A program made the position numbers and the translations under genes. DNA of 64,000 bases from the NCBI RefSeq assembly GCF_021249345.1, contig NZ_CP089588.1:310001-374000 (forward strand), in the 5' to 3' direction. Origin of the DNA: Halobacterium wangiae. GTDB lineage: Archaea; Halobacteriota; Halobacteria; Halobacteriales; Halobacteriaceae. Under the pieces are notes generated by a model that worked only from the letters and a program-made list of their open reading frames with translations, did no database searches and was not told the DNA's origin. Positions 18,295 through 27,088 of the stretch are shown in pieces; position 1 is the first letter of the stretch, and each line of letters opens with the position of its first letter.

Positions 18295-20529
18295 CTAATT
18301 CTCGTCGGTGAACCGGGCGAGTTCTGCACGTGCCGTGTCGTCGCCGTACGACGCGACGAGCGGCCGGAGCGCGTCGCCGAGCGCGCGCATCGCCTGCCCG
18401 GTGGAGTGGAAGTCCAGTTCGGCGACGACGTCGCTCCACGGCCGGGCCTGCAGGAGTTTCCGGACGAGCAGGCGCTCCTCACGTGCGGAGAGCAGGTCGG
18501 CGTCGCCGGCGACGAGGTGGTAGCGCGCGAGTCGCCGGAACGGTCCGGGGTCGACGCTGTACATCCCGGGGCCGTGGGCGGCGCCCGCGACGACTCGCCA
18601 CTCGTCGGTCGAGAGGTCGAGTCCGGGGTCCGCGTCGCACGCCCGGAGTGCGGCCCGCGCGACGTCCGCGTCGAGGTCATGCAGCGGGTCCGAGAGCACG
18701 CTCGCGCTCCGGCGCGCGAACCAGCCGGCGTGGCGGTCGTGGAGCCGCTCGCCCTCGTCGGTGAGCGGTGCGAGCATCACGGCGGAGTACTCGCCGCTGG
18801 TGTCGTTTCGCGTCGTCGAGAGGTGGACCGTCGAGTAGCCGTTCGCCGACCAGAACGACAGCAGCTCCGGTGTCGCGCCGTAGCCGACGCCGAGCCAGTC
18901 GGCCGTCCCCTCGAACTCGTCGCGAATCGCGCCCAGGAGCCGGGAGCCGAGGCCGCGCTCGCGGACGGCGTGGTGGGTCGCGATGCGCATCACGCGCCAG
19001 CCGACGGGCACGGCGGCGCCCTCGTCGCGCAACTGGCTGGTGAGCACGTCGGGGATCATGTTGCCCCTGACGCGAGCGCCCTCGTACATCGCCGCCCGCA
19101 ACTCCCCGTCGAGGCCGCCCTCGCGAGCGAGCAGCGCGACGGAGACGACGTGGCCGTCGTGTGTGAGCGCGCGGACGGCGAGGTTCGGGGCGTCCAGCAG
19201 GCGCGCGAGGTCGTTCGGTTCGGTCCGGTAGTGGGCGTAGACGAGCAGGCCGAACGCCTCCCGGAGCAGGTGGTCGTCCGCGAGCAGGTCCGCTGGCGGG
19301 AGCGCCTCGTAGCTCGCGTCGTCGACGGAGACGTCCGCGACGAGCGGGTCGACGGCGGGCCGCGCGTCGAGCAGGAGCGCGCGGAACGCCCACGTCTCGA
19401 CGGGGTCGCCGGCGGCGTACCGGATCGGGTCGACGAGCGACACCTCGGTGACCTCGTGGTCGGCGTCGTCGAGTCGGTCCCGGAACCGCACGTCGAAGCC
19501 GCGTCCCGCGCCCTCGTAGCCGTGGACGGTCGTGGTGAACGCCAGGCGCTCGCAGTCGAGCAGCGACTCGAGCAGGCGGACCGGGACGGCGGCCGCCTCG
19601 TCGGCGAACACCGCGTCCGGGTCGCCCAGGAGTTCGGCCGCCGTGGGTGGTTTCTCGAAGCGGATCCGGCCGCCCGACTCGGCGACGAGTGTGTCGCCGT
19701 CGGCCCGGAGGCAGTCGAGGTCGCCGAGCAGTTCCCGGGCGCGAGCGAACAGTTCGTCGGTGCTCCGGCGGCCCGGAGCCGTGACGAGGACGTCCAGTCC
19801 CTCGCGAGCCAGACAGGCGGCGGCGAGGCCCGCGACACTCGACTTCCCGCGCCCGCGGTCGGCCTCCGCGACGACGGCCGCGGGTGCGTCACGAAGCGCC
19901 TCGAACGACGCGAGCGCGCTCAGCTGGTCGTCCGTGAGACAGGCCTCGTACGCCTCGCAGGGGAACGCGGCAGAACTGGGCGGGTCGGGGAGCGGCCGAG
20001 CGAGTCGCGGCGCGGGGTCGGTGAGACCGTCGCGTTCGAGTCGCTGCTCGTCGACGTCGTAGATGGCGACTCCCGGGTGTTCGCGGAGCGTGGCGACGAG
20101 GCGTCGCCGGAAGTTCCCCGCGACGTCGTCGACGTTGAACGGCGGCACCGCCAGACCCTCGTCGAAGGCGTCGCGGCGCCGCGGCCAGTCGTCCAGCGGG
20201 GGCGTGAGGAGAACCAGAAGCCCCCCACCGTCGACGGCGCCGACGACGCGGCCGAGCGCGTTCGGCCGGCAGTCCGGGTGGGCGTCGAAGACGACGGCGC
20301 TCCTGGTGGTGCCGAGCAGGCGGTCGGCGTTCCGCGGCGCCACCTGCTCGCAGGCGAGGGCGTCCCGCGTCGAGACCAGCGTGGTGCCGCCCAGCGGGAG
20401 CGGGAGGTCCGCGAGGAGCGCGTCGGCTGCCTCGAATCCGGCCGCTCGGTCGCCGGCGAGCACGAGCAGGCGTCGCTCGTCGGCCGACCGGGCCTCCTCG
20501 AGCAGCACTCGGGCGGCGTCGACGTTCAT
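18295..20529 (-). CDS. tmcA: tRNA(Met) cytidine acetyltransferase TmcA
   Basis: RNA helicase-acetyltransferase that makes N4-acetylcytidine, in archaea in tRNA and often rRNA. Of 744 residues, the N-terminal domain covers about 1-190; the ATPase has its P-loop near 223-231 (EADRGRGKS) and DEAA at about 310-313; the GNAT domain follows with [20 protein letters not shown] and [17 protein letters not shown]; a tRNA-binding C-terminal tail closes the protein. The P-loop is a variant, as usual in this family. It is divergent from the L7Ae operon. Confidence 0.94.
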   Translation of the reverse strand: MNVDAARVLLEEARSADERRLLVLAGDRAAGFEAADALLADLPLPLGGTTLVSTRDALACEQVAPRNADRLLGTTRSAVVFDAHPDCRPNALGRVVGAVDGGGLLVLLTPPLDDWPRRRDAFDEGLAVPPFNVDDVAGNFRRRLVATLREHPGVAIYDVDEQRLERDGLTDPAPRLARPLPDPPSSAAFPCEAYEACLTDDQLSALASFEALRDAPAAVVAEADRGRGKSSVAGLAAACLAREGLDVLVTAPGRRSTDELFARARELLGDLDCLRADGDTLVAESGGRIRFEKPPTAAELLGDPDAVFADEAAAVPVRLLESLLDCERLAFTTTVHGYEGAGRGFDVRFRDRLDDADHEVTEVSLVDPIRYAAGDPVETWAFRALLLDARPAVDPLVADVSVDDASYEALPPADLLADDHLLREAFGLLVYAHYRTEPNDLARLLDAPNLAVRALTHDGHVVSVALLAREGGLDGELRAAMYEGARVRGNMIPDVLTSQLRDEGAAVPVGWRVMRIATHHAVRERGLGSRLLGAIRDEFEGTADWLGVGYGATPELLSFWSANGYSTVHLSTTRNDTSGEYSAVMLAPLTDEGERLHDRHAGWFARRSASVLSDPLHDLDADVARAALRACDADPGLDLSTDEWRVVAGAAHGPGMYSVDPGPFRRLARYHLVAGDADLLSAREERLLVRKLLQARPWSDVVAELDFHSTGQAMRALGDALRPLVASYGDDTARAELARFTDEN

Positions 20530-20610
20530 CGGCCAGTGCTTCGGGGAGGTGGGGCAAGGGCGTTTCGTCCGGCGTGTCTCGTCGTCGCACGGCGACGTGC
20601 TTTGAAAGCG

Positions 20611-20618
20611 CTTTTAAC
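20611..20618 (+). promoter_or_regulatory. TATA-like box of the L7Ae operon
   Basis: CTTTTAAC is the best promoter element between tmcA and rpl7ae. It predicts transcription from about 20640, giving a leader of roughly 94 nt, long for a haloarchaeon. Confidence 0.5.
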
Positions 20619-20639
20619 TGAGGGTCCCCGATGGATAGG

Positions 20640-20733
20640 ATACAGCCTGTGGAGGGTCGATGATGCTCCTAGCCGTCAGGGATTCCGAACCGGCAGGGGA
20701 GCGCAAGCCCGTCCGCGGGAAGGTGAACAACAT
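20640..20733 (+). promoter_or_regulatory. Long structured 5' leader of rpl7ae
   Basis: Predicted untranslated leader. GCTCC (20665-20669) can pair with GGAGC (20698-20702), and within it GCCG (20672-20675) with CGGC (20691-20694), leaving a 2x3 internal loop and a 15-nt apical loop. A second hairpin, CCCG-TCCG-CGGG, covers 20708-20719, just before the ATG at 20734. A GATGATG word precedes the first stem. L7Ae binds kink-turn RNA and is known to regulate its own mRNA in some archaea, so autoregulation is a reasonable hypothesis, but no clear kink-turn with tandem G-A pairs can be drawn by eye. Confidence 0.4.
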
Positions 20734-21096
20734 ATGCCAGTGTACGTTGACTACGACGTTCCAGCCGACCTCCAGGAGCGAGCCCTCGAAGCGCTCGAAG
20801 TGGCTCGTGACACGGGGACAGTAAAGAAGGGAACCAACGAGACGACCAAGGCCGTCGAGCGCGGCAACGCCTCGCTCGTCTTCGTCGCCGAGGACGTCTC
20901 CCCTGAAGAGATCGTGATGCACCTGCCCGAACTCGCCGACGAGAAGGGCATCGGCGTGACGTTCGTCGAGACGCAGGACGAACTCGGCAACGCCGCCGGC
21001 CTCGAAGTCGGCAGCGCCGCCGCGGCCATCGTGGACGCCGGCGACGCCGAGGACGACGTCGAGGACATCGCGCAGAAAATCGAGGACCTCCAGTAA
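20734..21096 (+). CDS. rpl7ae: Ribosomal protein L7Ae (eL8)
   Basis: Kink-turn RNA-binding protein found in the large ribosomal subunit, box C/D and H/ACA RNPs and archaeal RNase P. The 120 residues contain the RNA-contact segment [20 protein letters not shown] and the [20 protein letters not shown] core. The ATG at 20734 fits family length; the long upstream open frame is an artefact of GC bias. It heads an operon with S28e, L24e and Ndk. Its RNP partners Nop5 and fibrillarin are encoded at 31.7-33.2 kb. Confidence 0.97.
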   Translation: MPVYVDYDVPADLQERALEALEVARDTGTVKKGTNETTKAVERGNASLVFVAEDVSPEEIVMHLPELADEKGIGVTFVETQDELGNAAGLEVGSAAAAIVDAGDAEDDVEDIAQKIEDLQ

Positions 21097-21102
21097 CCAG
21101 CA

Positions 21103-21327
21103 ATGAGTGCAGAGGAATCTGAAGAGGGCTCCACGCCCGCCGAAGTCATCGAGGTCGTCGGGAAGACCGGGATGCACGGCGAGGCGATGCAGGTGAAGTG
21201 CCGCATCCAGGAGGGCTCGAACCAGGGCCGCATCATCACGCGGAACGTCCTGGGTCCAGTCCGAGTGGGGGACGTCCTCCAGCTCAAGGAAACCGCCCGC
21301 GAGGCGGACTCCATCGGTGGTCAGTGA
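21103..21327 (+). CDS. rps28e: 30S ribosomal protein S28e (eS28)
   Basis: Small OB-fold protein of the small-subunit head, 74 residues. The core reads [20 protein letters not shown], then [18 protein letters not shown]. An acidic N-terminal tail is added. It starts 6 nt after rpl7ae and overlaps rpl24e by one base. Confidence 0.96.
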   Translation: MSAEESEEGSTPAEVIEVVGKTGMHGEAMQVKCRIQEGSNQGRIITRNVLGPVRVGDVLQLKETAREADSIGGQ

Positions 21328-21512
21328 TGGTTCAGACTCGAACGTGTGACTACTGTGGCGCGGATATCGAACCCGGCACGGGGACGATGTTCGTCCACAA
21401 CGACGGGAGCACAGTGCACTTCTGTTCGTCGAAGTGCGAGAAGAACGCCGACCTCGGCCGCGAGCCACGCGACGTGGAGTGGACCGAGGAAGAACAGGAA
21501 GTCGAAGAATGA
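21327..21512 (+). CDS. rpl24e: 50S ribosomal protein L24e (eL24)
   Basis: Zinc-ribbon large-subunit protein of 61 residues. Zinc ligands are Cys7 and Cys10 (CDYC) and the CSSKC pair further on, in [12 protein letters not shown]. The C terminus is acidic. The ATG at 21327 shares its A with the rps28e stop, and its own stop overlaps the ndk start (ATGA). Confidence 0.96.
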   Translation: MVQTRTCDYCGADIEPGTGTMFVHNDGSTVHFCSSKCEKNADLGREPRDVEWTEEEQEVEE

Positions 21513-21991
21513 GCCACCACGACGAACGAACCTTCGTGATGGTCAAGCCCGACGGCGTCCAGCGCGGTCTCATCGGCGACGTCGTCTCCCGGCTCGAGGA
21601 CAAGGGCCTGAAGATGGTGGGCGGGAAGTTCATGCAGATCGACGAGGACCTCGCTCACGAGCACTACGCCGAACACGAGGACAAGCCGTTCTTCGACGGA
21701 CTCGTCGAGTTCATCACCTCCGGGCCCGTCTTCGCGATGGTCTGGGAGGGCGCGGACGCTACGCGGCAGGTCCGCCAGATGATGGGCGCGACGGACGCAC
21801 AGGAGGCGGCGCCCGGCACCATCCGCGGCGACTACGGCAACGACCTCGGCCACAACCTCATCCACGGCAGCGACCACGAGGACGAGGGCGCCAACGAGCG
21901 CGAGATCGGGCTCTTCTTCGACGACGAGGAACTCGTCGACTGGGAACTCGGTACCGCCTCGTGGGTGTACGAGGACGCCGACGACCACTAG
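21509..21991 (+). CDS. ndk: Nucleoside diphosphate kinase
   Basis: Balances nucleoside triphosphate pools through a phosphohistidine intermediate. The 160 residues include [19 protein letters not shown] and the active-site histidine in [18 protein letters not shown]. Haloarchaeal enzymes are acidic and form hexamers. It is the last gene of the L7Ae operon, overlapping rpl24e by four bases. A CCTTTTTCC run follows its stop. Confidence 0.96.
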   Translation: MSHHDERTFVMVKPDGVQRGLIGDVVSRLEDKGLKMVGGKFMQIDEDLAHEHYAEHEDKPFFDGLVEFITSGPVFAMVWEGADATRQVRQMMGATDAQEAAPGTIRGDYGNDLGHNLIHGSDHEDEGANEREIGLFFDDEELVDWELGTASWVYEDADDH

Positions 21992-22012
21992 CGACGACGA
22001 CCTTTTTCCACA
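21992..22012 (+). terminator. Poly-T terminator after ndk
   Basis: GACCTTTTTCC begins about ten bases after the ndk stop and is the likely end of the L7Ae-S28e-L24e-Ndk transcript. Confidence 0.5.
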
Positions 22013-22116
22013 CGGTCCGAACGTCGGGTAGCCGTGCAGTTCCGCGTCGTCAAGCGTGACGTCGACGACGACTCGCCGGCCGAGGGTTTCTTCCGGCGGC
22101 GGAGCGAGCGCTCCGT

Positions 22117-22392
22117 ATGGACTGTCTGGTCTGCAACAAGACGGGGCCGATATACCGGCTCGTCGACGGGGACGTGGTCGGCATCTGCGAGCAGTGCGTC
22201 GCCGAGCACGTCTCCCCCAACGTCGGAAGCGCGACGTGTCTCTACTGCGGGGAGGCTGGCGACTACGACCTCGTCGAGTTCGTCGGCGCGGTGACGGCGG
22301 CCGGTGAGGAGTCCCGGGAGGACTACGAGGTCGTCACGGAGAACGTCGTCTGTCGGGACCACCTCTCGGAGCTCCGCCGCGAGGACGCTTGA
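22117..22392 (+). CDS. Cysteine-rich zinc-finger-like protein
   Basis: Unrecognised 91-residue protein with three Cys-x2-Cys pairs: CLVC near residue 3, CEQC near 24 and CLYC near 41, plus CRDH near the C terminus. Together they could hold one or two zinc ions. The C-terminal part (RREDYEVVTENVV) is acidic. It is convergent with metE2, with only 4 nt between the stop codons. No function is assigned; a role in nucleic acid or protein contact is only a general possibility for such small zinc proteins. Confidence 0.8.
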   Translation: MDCLVCNKTGPIYRLVDGDVVGICEQCVAEHVSPNVGSATCLYCGEAGDYDLVEFVGAVTAAGEESREDYEVVTENVVCRDHLSELRREDA

Positions 22393-22396
22393 GGCG

Positions 22397-23458
22397 TCAG
22401 TCGTCGGCGGGCGCGGCGGCCGACGCGTCGATGTTCCCCGCGTCGAGGTCCGCTTCGACGTTCCGCGCGGCTTCGACGAGGTTCGCCATCTTCTCGTAGG
22501 CGACCTGCCGCGGGAGGAGTTTGACGCCGCAGTCGGGGCTGACGGTGAGCCGTTCCGGCGGCACGACCTCCAGGCCCTTCCGGATGTTCGCCTCGATCTG
22601 TTCGACGGACTCGACCTCCGCGACGTGGGCGTCGACGACGCCGAGCGCGAGGTCCTTCGTGAACGCGGGGTCCGTGAAGACGTCCAGCTGTTCGTAGTCG
22701 CCGTTCGCGAGTTCGAGGTCGAACTCGTCGACCGGGAACTCCAGGATCTCGGGGTAGATGCGGGAGTAGTCGCCGTAGCAGACGTGGAGTCCGATACGGA
22801 CGTCCTCGGGGATGCCGGCGGCGATGCGTTCGAGGCACTCGCCGACGATGGCGTGGTCGTCGGGCGTGGTCGCGAGCGCGGGTTCGTCGATCTGGATGTA
22901 GCGGGCGCCCGCCTCGACGAGTTTCTCGATCTCCTCGTTGACGAGGTCCGCGAGGTCGTAGGCGAGGGCCTCGTCGTCGTCGTAGGCCTCGTTGAAACTC
23001 CAGTTGGCGAGCGTGTACGGACCTGTAATCGGGACCTTCACCGGGCGCTCGGCGACGCTGGCGGTGAACTCGTACTCGTCGACGAGCCACGACTCGTCGT
23101 ACTCGACGTCGCTGACGACGCTGGGTTTGTCGAAGTAGTTGTGGCCCCACACCTTCACGGGGCCGTTGAACTCGTAGCCGTCGATGCGGTGGGCGAAGAA
23201 CTCGACCATCTCGTTGCGCCGCATCTCGCCGTCCACGACGACGTCGAGGCCGGCGCGCTCGTGTTCCTCGGTGATGAGGCGGGCGGCGTCGTCAGTGGCT
23301 TCGGCCCACTCGTCGTCGCCGAAGTCGGCGTCCGGGTCCTCCCAGAGGTCCTTCACGCGGTCGAGCCACTTCGGCTTCGGGTAGGAGCCGACGACGGTCG
23401 TCAGCAGGAAGTGGTCGTTCTCGTGGTCCTCGGGGCGGAACTGGTCGCGGTTGCTCAT
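22397..23458 (-). CDS. metE2: Methionine synthase-type protein (MetE catalytic half)
   Basis: Cobalamin-independent methionine synthase family, C-terminal catalytic type, 353 residues. Recognisable stretches are TTVVGSYPKP at the N terminus, VVDGEMRRNEMVEFF, the QIDEPAL motif, the zinc-ligand region GLHVCYGDYS and VSPDCGVKLLPR; the cysteines in the last two and the Glu and His nearby match the zinc site. The ATG overlaps the stop of the upstream partner by four bases. The methyl donor in archaea is uncertain. Confidence 0.88.
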   Translation of the reverse strand: MSNRDQFRPEDHENDHFLLTTVVGSYPKPKWLDRVKDLWEDPDADFGDDEWAEATDDAARLITEEHERAGLDVVVDGEMRRNEMVEFFAHRIDGYEFNGPVKVWGHNYFDKPSVVSDVEYDESWLVDEYEFTASVAERPVKVPITGPYTLANWSFNEAYDDDEALAYDLADLVNEEIEKLVEAGARYIQIDEPALATTPDDHAIVGECLERIAAGIPEDVRIGLHVCYGDYSRIYPEILEFPVDEFDLELANGDYEQLDVFTDPAFTKDLALGVVDAHVAEVESVEQIEANIRKGLEVVPPERLTVSPDCGVKLLPRQVAYEKMANLVEAARNVEADLDAGNIDASAAAPADD

Positions 23459-24444
23459 GCTTCCACCTCCGGAGCGACGGCCGCGCCGAGTGCCGCGAGT
23501 TTCTCCTCGAAGCGGTTGACGGGCAGGTAGAACAGTTCGGTGTTCGAGGTGACGTAGACGTCCTCGAAGTCGCTCGGGACGGCGTCCTCGAACCAGTCGA
23601 CGCGCTCCCGGACGGTCTCGGGAGACTCGACGAGCGTGTTCTGGCCGTCCACGACGCCGAGGGCGACCGAGTCCTTGGTGCCGTACTCGGCGACGTTGTA
23701 GACGTTGTCGTCGTGGTTCGAGACGAGGTCGTAGCCGACCGCGTCGACGTCGGCGTCGAGGAGGTGGGCGTGGACCTTCTCCTCGAGGGCGCCCCAGTAG
23801 GAGTGGGCGACGACGTCCGCGTCGGCGGCCCTGGCCACCTCGTCGATTGCCTCGCTCGCACGCTCGTCGGCGCCGTCGCCGGGCGGGTTCGTCACGAGCG
23901 ACGGTTCGAGGACGAACACCGTCTCGACGGCGTCGGGGAACGCCGCCACTTCGCCGGCGAGGAACTCGGCGACGGCGGCGAGGAACTCCTCGTCGTCGCC
24001 GTAGTGCTCGTCGGTCGCGAGGTCGGCCAGCGAGTACGGACCGGGGACGACCGCCTGCAGGTCGTCGGTCAGGTCGGCCGCGGCCTCGAGGTCGGCAGCG
24101 ACGTCCCCGGAGAAGTCGAGGTCGCCCTGCACGACTGGGTCGCGGTAGAAGTTGTTGTTGTCGTAGTAGCGGACGATGCCGCCGGTCTCCACGTTGTCGT
24201 GGACGGTGAGCGGGTGGGCGAGCATGTCGTCCCAGCGCGCCTGTCCCTCGACGACGCGGTCGAGGCCAGCGTCCTGCTGGACGTCGACGAGTTCTGCGCG
24301 GACGTCGTCGTACGTGGATTCGATCGCGGGGTCCTCGTCGCCGCTGACGAGGTCGTGTTTCTGGTGGCCCTTCAGGTCCGACAGCCGCTCCTTGGCGTCG
24401 TCGGGGAGGGGGTAGAGGCCGAGTGTCGTGGCGATTCGGGTCAT
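23455..24444 (-). CDS. metE1: Methionine synthase-related protein (upstream MetE partner)
   Basis: Protein of 329 residues in the MetE/UROD superfamily that forms a pair with the downstream metE2. It has TTLGLYPLPDDAKERLSDLK at the N terminus, VVPGPYSLADLA in the middle, and VTSNTELFYLPV near the end. It lacks the obvious cysteine-rich zinc site of metE2, so it may be the non-catalytic or substrate-binding half of a split enzyme. First gene of the two-gene operon, behind the palindromic promoter at 24475-24495. Confidence 0.8.
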   Translation of the reverse strand: MTRIATTLGLYPLPDDAKERLSDLKGHQKHDLVSGDEDPAIESTYDDVRAELVDVQQDAGLDRVVEGQARWDDMLAHPLTVHDNVETGGIVRYYDNNNFYRDPVVQGDLDFSGDVAADLEAAADLTDDLQAVVPGPYSLADLATDEHYGDDEEFLAAVAEFLAGEVAAFPDAVETVFVLEPSLVTNPPGDGADERASEAIDEVARAADADVVAHSYWGALEEKVHAHLLDADVDAVGYDLVSNHDDNVYNVAEYGTKDSVALGVVDGQNTLVESPETVRERVDWFEDAVPSDFEDVYVTSNTELFYLPVNRFEEKLAALGAAVAPEVEA

Positions 24445-24474
24445 CTACACGTCGCTACGCGATGCCCTCGTTTA

Positions 24475-24495
24475 ATATTTTCCTTCGTAAAATAT
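24475..24495 (-). promoter_or_regulatory. Palindrome overlapping the metE1-metE2 promoter
   Basis: A perfect inverted repeat ATATTTT-CCTTCGT-AAAATAT (7-bp arms, 7-bp spacer) sits in an AT-rich island 31-51 nt before the metE1 ATG. On the minus strand, ATATTAAAC at its promoter-proximal edge serves as TATA box about 34 nt before the start. The overlap of operator-like symmetry with the BRE/TATA region suggests repression by a dimeric regulator, perhaps responsive to methionine or SAM. Confidence 0.6.
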
Positions 24496-24504
24496 GCCCG
24501 GTAG

Positions 24505-25080
24505 TTATTTGTGCAGCTTGAGCACGGTCAGCGTCTCGAACGGGTAGGACTCCTCGCGTATCGCCGCCGCGGAGAACCCCACGTCGCCGGCGTACTCGAC
24601 GACCTCCTCGACACCGGTCAGCGTGCTCACGAGCAGCAGGACCACACCCCCAGGAGCGAGCACGCGGCCCACCGCGTCGAGGAACGGCTCGACGACCGCC
24701 CGTCCGCTCTCACCGCCCGACAGCGCGACCTCCATCCAGTCGTCGCGCTCGGCGTCCTCGTCGCGGGGGAGGTACGGCGGGTTGAACAGCACCACGTCGA
24801 AGGCGTCGTCGCGGAACGCCGAGAGCAGGTCCGCGCGGACCACGGGGACGCCCCGGTCGAACGCCTGCCGGCAGGCGAACGGGTTCAGGTCCGACCCGAC
24901 GACGCTGGCGCCCGCCTCGTCGGCGACCGTCGCCGCGACGTACCCCGAGCCCGTCCCGACCTCGAGCACGCGGGCCCGCGCGTCGACCTCGCCTACGGCC
25001 GCCTCCGCGAGCAGCAGCGAGTCCTCGGCGGGCTGGTACACCTCGGTCTCGGCGCCGCGGCGGTCGGCCAGGTCAGTCAT
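24505..25080 (-). CDS. HemK/Mtq2-type class I methyltransferase
   Basis: SAM-dependent methyltransferase of 191 residues. The SAM loop LEVGTGSGYVAATVADE and the NPPY catalytic motif in FNPPYLPRDEDA assign it to the N5-glutamine methyltransferase group; in archaea the expected substrate is release factor aRF1. The ATG at 25080 is preferred because the YQPAEDSLLL segment that opens this family lies just after it. It overlaps the mscS gene by 8 nt and closes the leftward L21e-Rpo4-KsgA gene string. Confidence 0.85.
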   Translation of the reverse strand: MTDLADRRGAETEVYQPAEDSLLLAEAAVGEVDARARVLEVGTGSGYVAATVADEAGASVVGSDLNPFACRQAFDRGVPVVRADLLSAFRDDAFDVVLFNPPYLPRDEDAERDDWMEVALSGGESGRAVVEPFLDAVGRVLAPGGVVLLLVSTLTGVEEVVEYAGDVGFSAAAIREESYPFETLTVLKLHK

Positions 25081-26215
25081 CCTCGGGTTCCGGCGCGTCG
25101 ACCGGCGACTGCGGGTTCGCGTCCGCCCGCGTGTCGCCCTCCGGTTGCTCCCGGACACGGAACCCGCCGGTCTCCTGACGGCCCGAGACCTCCCGCTGCG
25201 GGAACGGGATCTTCACGCCCTCCTCGTCGAAGGCGGACTTCACCGCGGTGATGACGGCGGTCTGGGCGCGCCAGCGGCGGCGCGCGCTCGGCTTGTCGAT
25301 CCAGAACCGGAGGTCGAGCAGCACCGAGGAGGACTCGAACTCCGTGACGACGACCTGCGGGCGGGGGACGGTGAGGATGTCGTCGAGGTCGCTCATCGCC
25401 TCCTTGGCCACCTCCATCGCGTACTCGATGTCCGTGCTGTAGTCCACGCCGACCTCGACGTGGATGCGGAGGCGGCCCTTCCGCGAGCGGTTGACCACCT
25501 CGTTGGACCCGACGTAGTCGTTCGGGAGCATCACGTACTCGCCGTCGAACGTCTGCAGCCGGGTGTTGACGATGGTGATGTCGGTGACGATGCCGTCGTT
25601 GTCCCCGATCTTCACCCAGTCGCCGATCTCGAACGGCCGGGAGAACATCAACACGAAGCCCGCGATGACCGCGCCCAGCGTCTGCCGGGCGGCCATCCCG
25701 AGCACGATACCGGCGAACCCGGCCCCGATGAGCAGGCCACCGAGCTGGATGCCCCAGAACCCGAGGATCACCAGCAGCGCCAGCAGGTACACCGAGATCT
25801 GGAGGATGCGGTACGTGATCTCGGCCTGGTGGTCCGTGATGCCGTTGGTCCGCTTCATGAACCGCTCGACGGTGCGGTGGACGACGCCGGTGCCGACGTA
25901 GACGGCGACCAGGAAGGCGACGGTGACGATCGCGCGGACGAGCGTCTGGGCGTGTCCCTCGAGGACGGTCAACTGTTCGGTAGCGGCGGCTTCGAGTCCC
26001 CAGACGACCACCACGACGCCGGTGGCGGCCCCGAGGGCGGCCAGCGACGCGAAGAGGGCGAGGACGCGCGTCACCCGCGACTGTCGCCGGTCGACCTCGC
26101 GGTGGGCCAGCAGGACCACGACGAGCGGGACGGCGACCGCCACCGCCGACGCCACCAGCCGCTCGACGGCCGAGAGGTCGGTGAGGAACGCGTTCATCGC
26201 CGTCAGCCAGTTCAC
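25073..26215 (-). CDS. MscS-family mechanosensitive ion channel
   Basis: Membrane channel of 380 residues that opens under turgor. Three or four N-terminal membrane segments precede the pore helix region GGLLIGAGFAGIVLGMAARQ. The beta domain follows (FEIGDWVKIGDNDGIVTDI, then YVMLPNDYVGSNEVVN), and then the C-terminal alpha/beta domain. An acidic, probably disordered tail of about 45 residues ends the protein. It is the complete MscS type, in contrast to the short channel beside dacZ. It overlaps ksgA by 4 nt and the methylase by 8 nt. Confidence 0.9.
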   Translation of the reverse strand: MNWLTAMNAFLTDLSAVERLVASAVAVAVPLVVVLLAHREVDRRQSRVTRVLALFASLAALGAATGVVVVVWGLEAAATEQLTVLEGHAQTLVRAIVTVAFLVAVYVGTGVVHRTVERFMKRTNGITDHQAEITYRILQISVYLLALLVILGFWGIQLGGLLIGAGFAGIVLGMAARQTLGAVIAGFVLMFSRPFEIGDWVKIGDNDGIVTDITIVNTRLQTFDGEYVMLPNDYVGSNEVVNRSRKGRLRIHVEVGVDYSTDIEYAMEVAKEAMSDLDDILTVPRPQVVVTEFESSSVLLDLRFWIDKPSARRRWRAQTAVITAVKSAFDEEGVKIPFPQREVSGRQETGGFRVREQPEGDTRADANPQSPVDAPEPEDD

Positions 26216-27051
26216 GTACTACCACCCCGTTCGACCCCGAGTGCGACGTTCGCGAGCGCCGCGAACGCCGACGGCGAGAGGTTCCCCGGTCGCTGGCGGA
26301 GGACGTCCTCGTCGACGGCTGCGACGACCGCATCCGGGTCCGAGAGCCCCGAGATGTGGCCCGTGTTCCGAATCGCGTTGCGCACCGTCTTCCGGCGCTG
26401 CGTGAACAGCGCCTTCACGAAGTCGAAGAAGAACGCCTCGTCTGTCACCTCGTACTCGGGGTCGCGGGGCGTCAGCCGCACCACCGCGCTCTGGACGCGG
26501 GGCTGGGGGTCGAACGCCTCCGGCGGCACCGTCTCGACGACCTCGACGTCCGCGTAGTGCTGGGCGGTCACCGAGAGACGGCCGTAGTCGCTCGTCCCGG
26601 ACGCCGCGGCCATCCGGTCGGCGAACTCCCGCTGGTACATCAGGACCATCGGCTCCCCGAGGGGGAGCAGTCGGAACGTCGTCTCGCTGGAGACGCCGTA
26701 CGGGAGATTCGAGATGCAGCAGGTGAACTCGGGGAGGTCGACGTCGAGGACGTCGCCCTCGACGACGGCGAGTCGGTCGGCGGCGATCTCGTCGGCGAAC
26801 TCCTCGCGGATGAACGCGGCGTAGTTCTCGTCGCGCTCGACTGCGGTCACGCGGTCGGCGACGGCGAGCAGACGGTCGGTGAGCGCACCGGTGCCCGCAC
26901 CGACCTCGAGGACGTGCGAGCGGTCGAAGGACTCCGCGTACGTCGGAATCCGGTCGAGGACCCGGTCGTCGACCAGGAAGTGCTGGTCGAACTCCGGGTC
27001 GGGACGACCGGCTCTGCGTATCAGCGCGTCCGGGTCCCGCGGGTCAGTCAT
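26212..27051 (-). CDS. ksgA: 16S rRNA dimethyladenosine transferase (KsgA/RsmA)
   Basis: Dimethylates two adjacent adenosines in the 3' helix of 16S rRNA. The 279 residues include QHFLVDDRVLDRI near the N terminus, the SAM loop LEVGAGTGALTDRLLAV, and the NLPYGVSSETTFRLL catalytic motif. The gene sits in the widespread archaeal order L21e, Rpo4, DUF655, KsgA, then the HemK methylase, here with mscS inserted. A TTTAGTAACC element lies about 32 nt before the ATG at 27051. Confidence 0.95.
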   Translation of the reverse strand: MTDPRDPDALIRRAGRPDPEFDQHFLVDDRVLDRIPTYAESFDRSHVLEVGAGTGALTDRLLAVADRVTAVERDENYAAFIREEFADEIAADRLAVVEGDVLDVDLPEFTCCISNLPYGVSSETTFRLLPLGEPMVLMYQREFADRMAAASGTSDYGRLSVTAQHYADVEVVETVPPEAFDPQPRVQSAVVRLTPRDPEYEVTDEAFFFDFVKALFTQRRKTVRNAIRNTGHISGLSDPDAVVAAVDEDVLRQRPGNLSPSAFAALANVALGVERGGST

Positions 27052-27088
27052 TGCCGGGTGTAACCCCCGGTGGTTACTAAAGGCTCCC

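Noticed and set aside
20619-20666. Box D (CTGA) and box C-like (GATGATG) pairing as a C/D RNA or kink-turn
   Set aside because: CTGA overlaps the promoter zone and would lie upstream of the predicted transcript start, and GATGATG misses the last A of box C.
17851-21096. Open frame of 1081 codons on the plus strand across tmcA and into rpl7ae
   Set aside because: It lies opposite the strongly supported tmcA gene, has Arg/Val/Asp-rich low-information content, and only its last 120 codons (L7Ae) are real. Long shadow frames are expected at this GC content.
22034-22294. Frame starting just upstream of the 91-aa zinc protein (MQFRVVKRDVDDDSPAEG...)
   Set aside because: The first 28 codons look coding-like, but the frame then runs out of phase with the Cys-rich protein. 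A frameshifted longer gene is possible but not supported by visible similarity.
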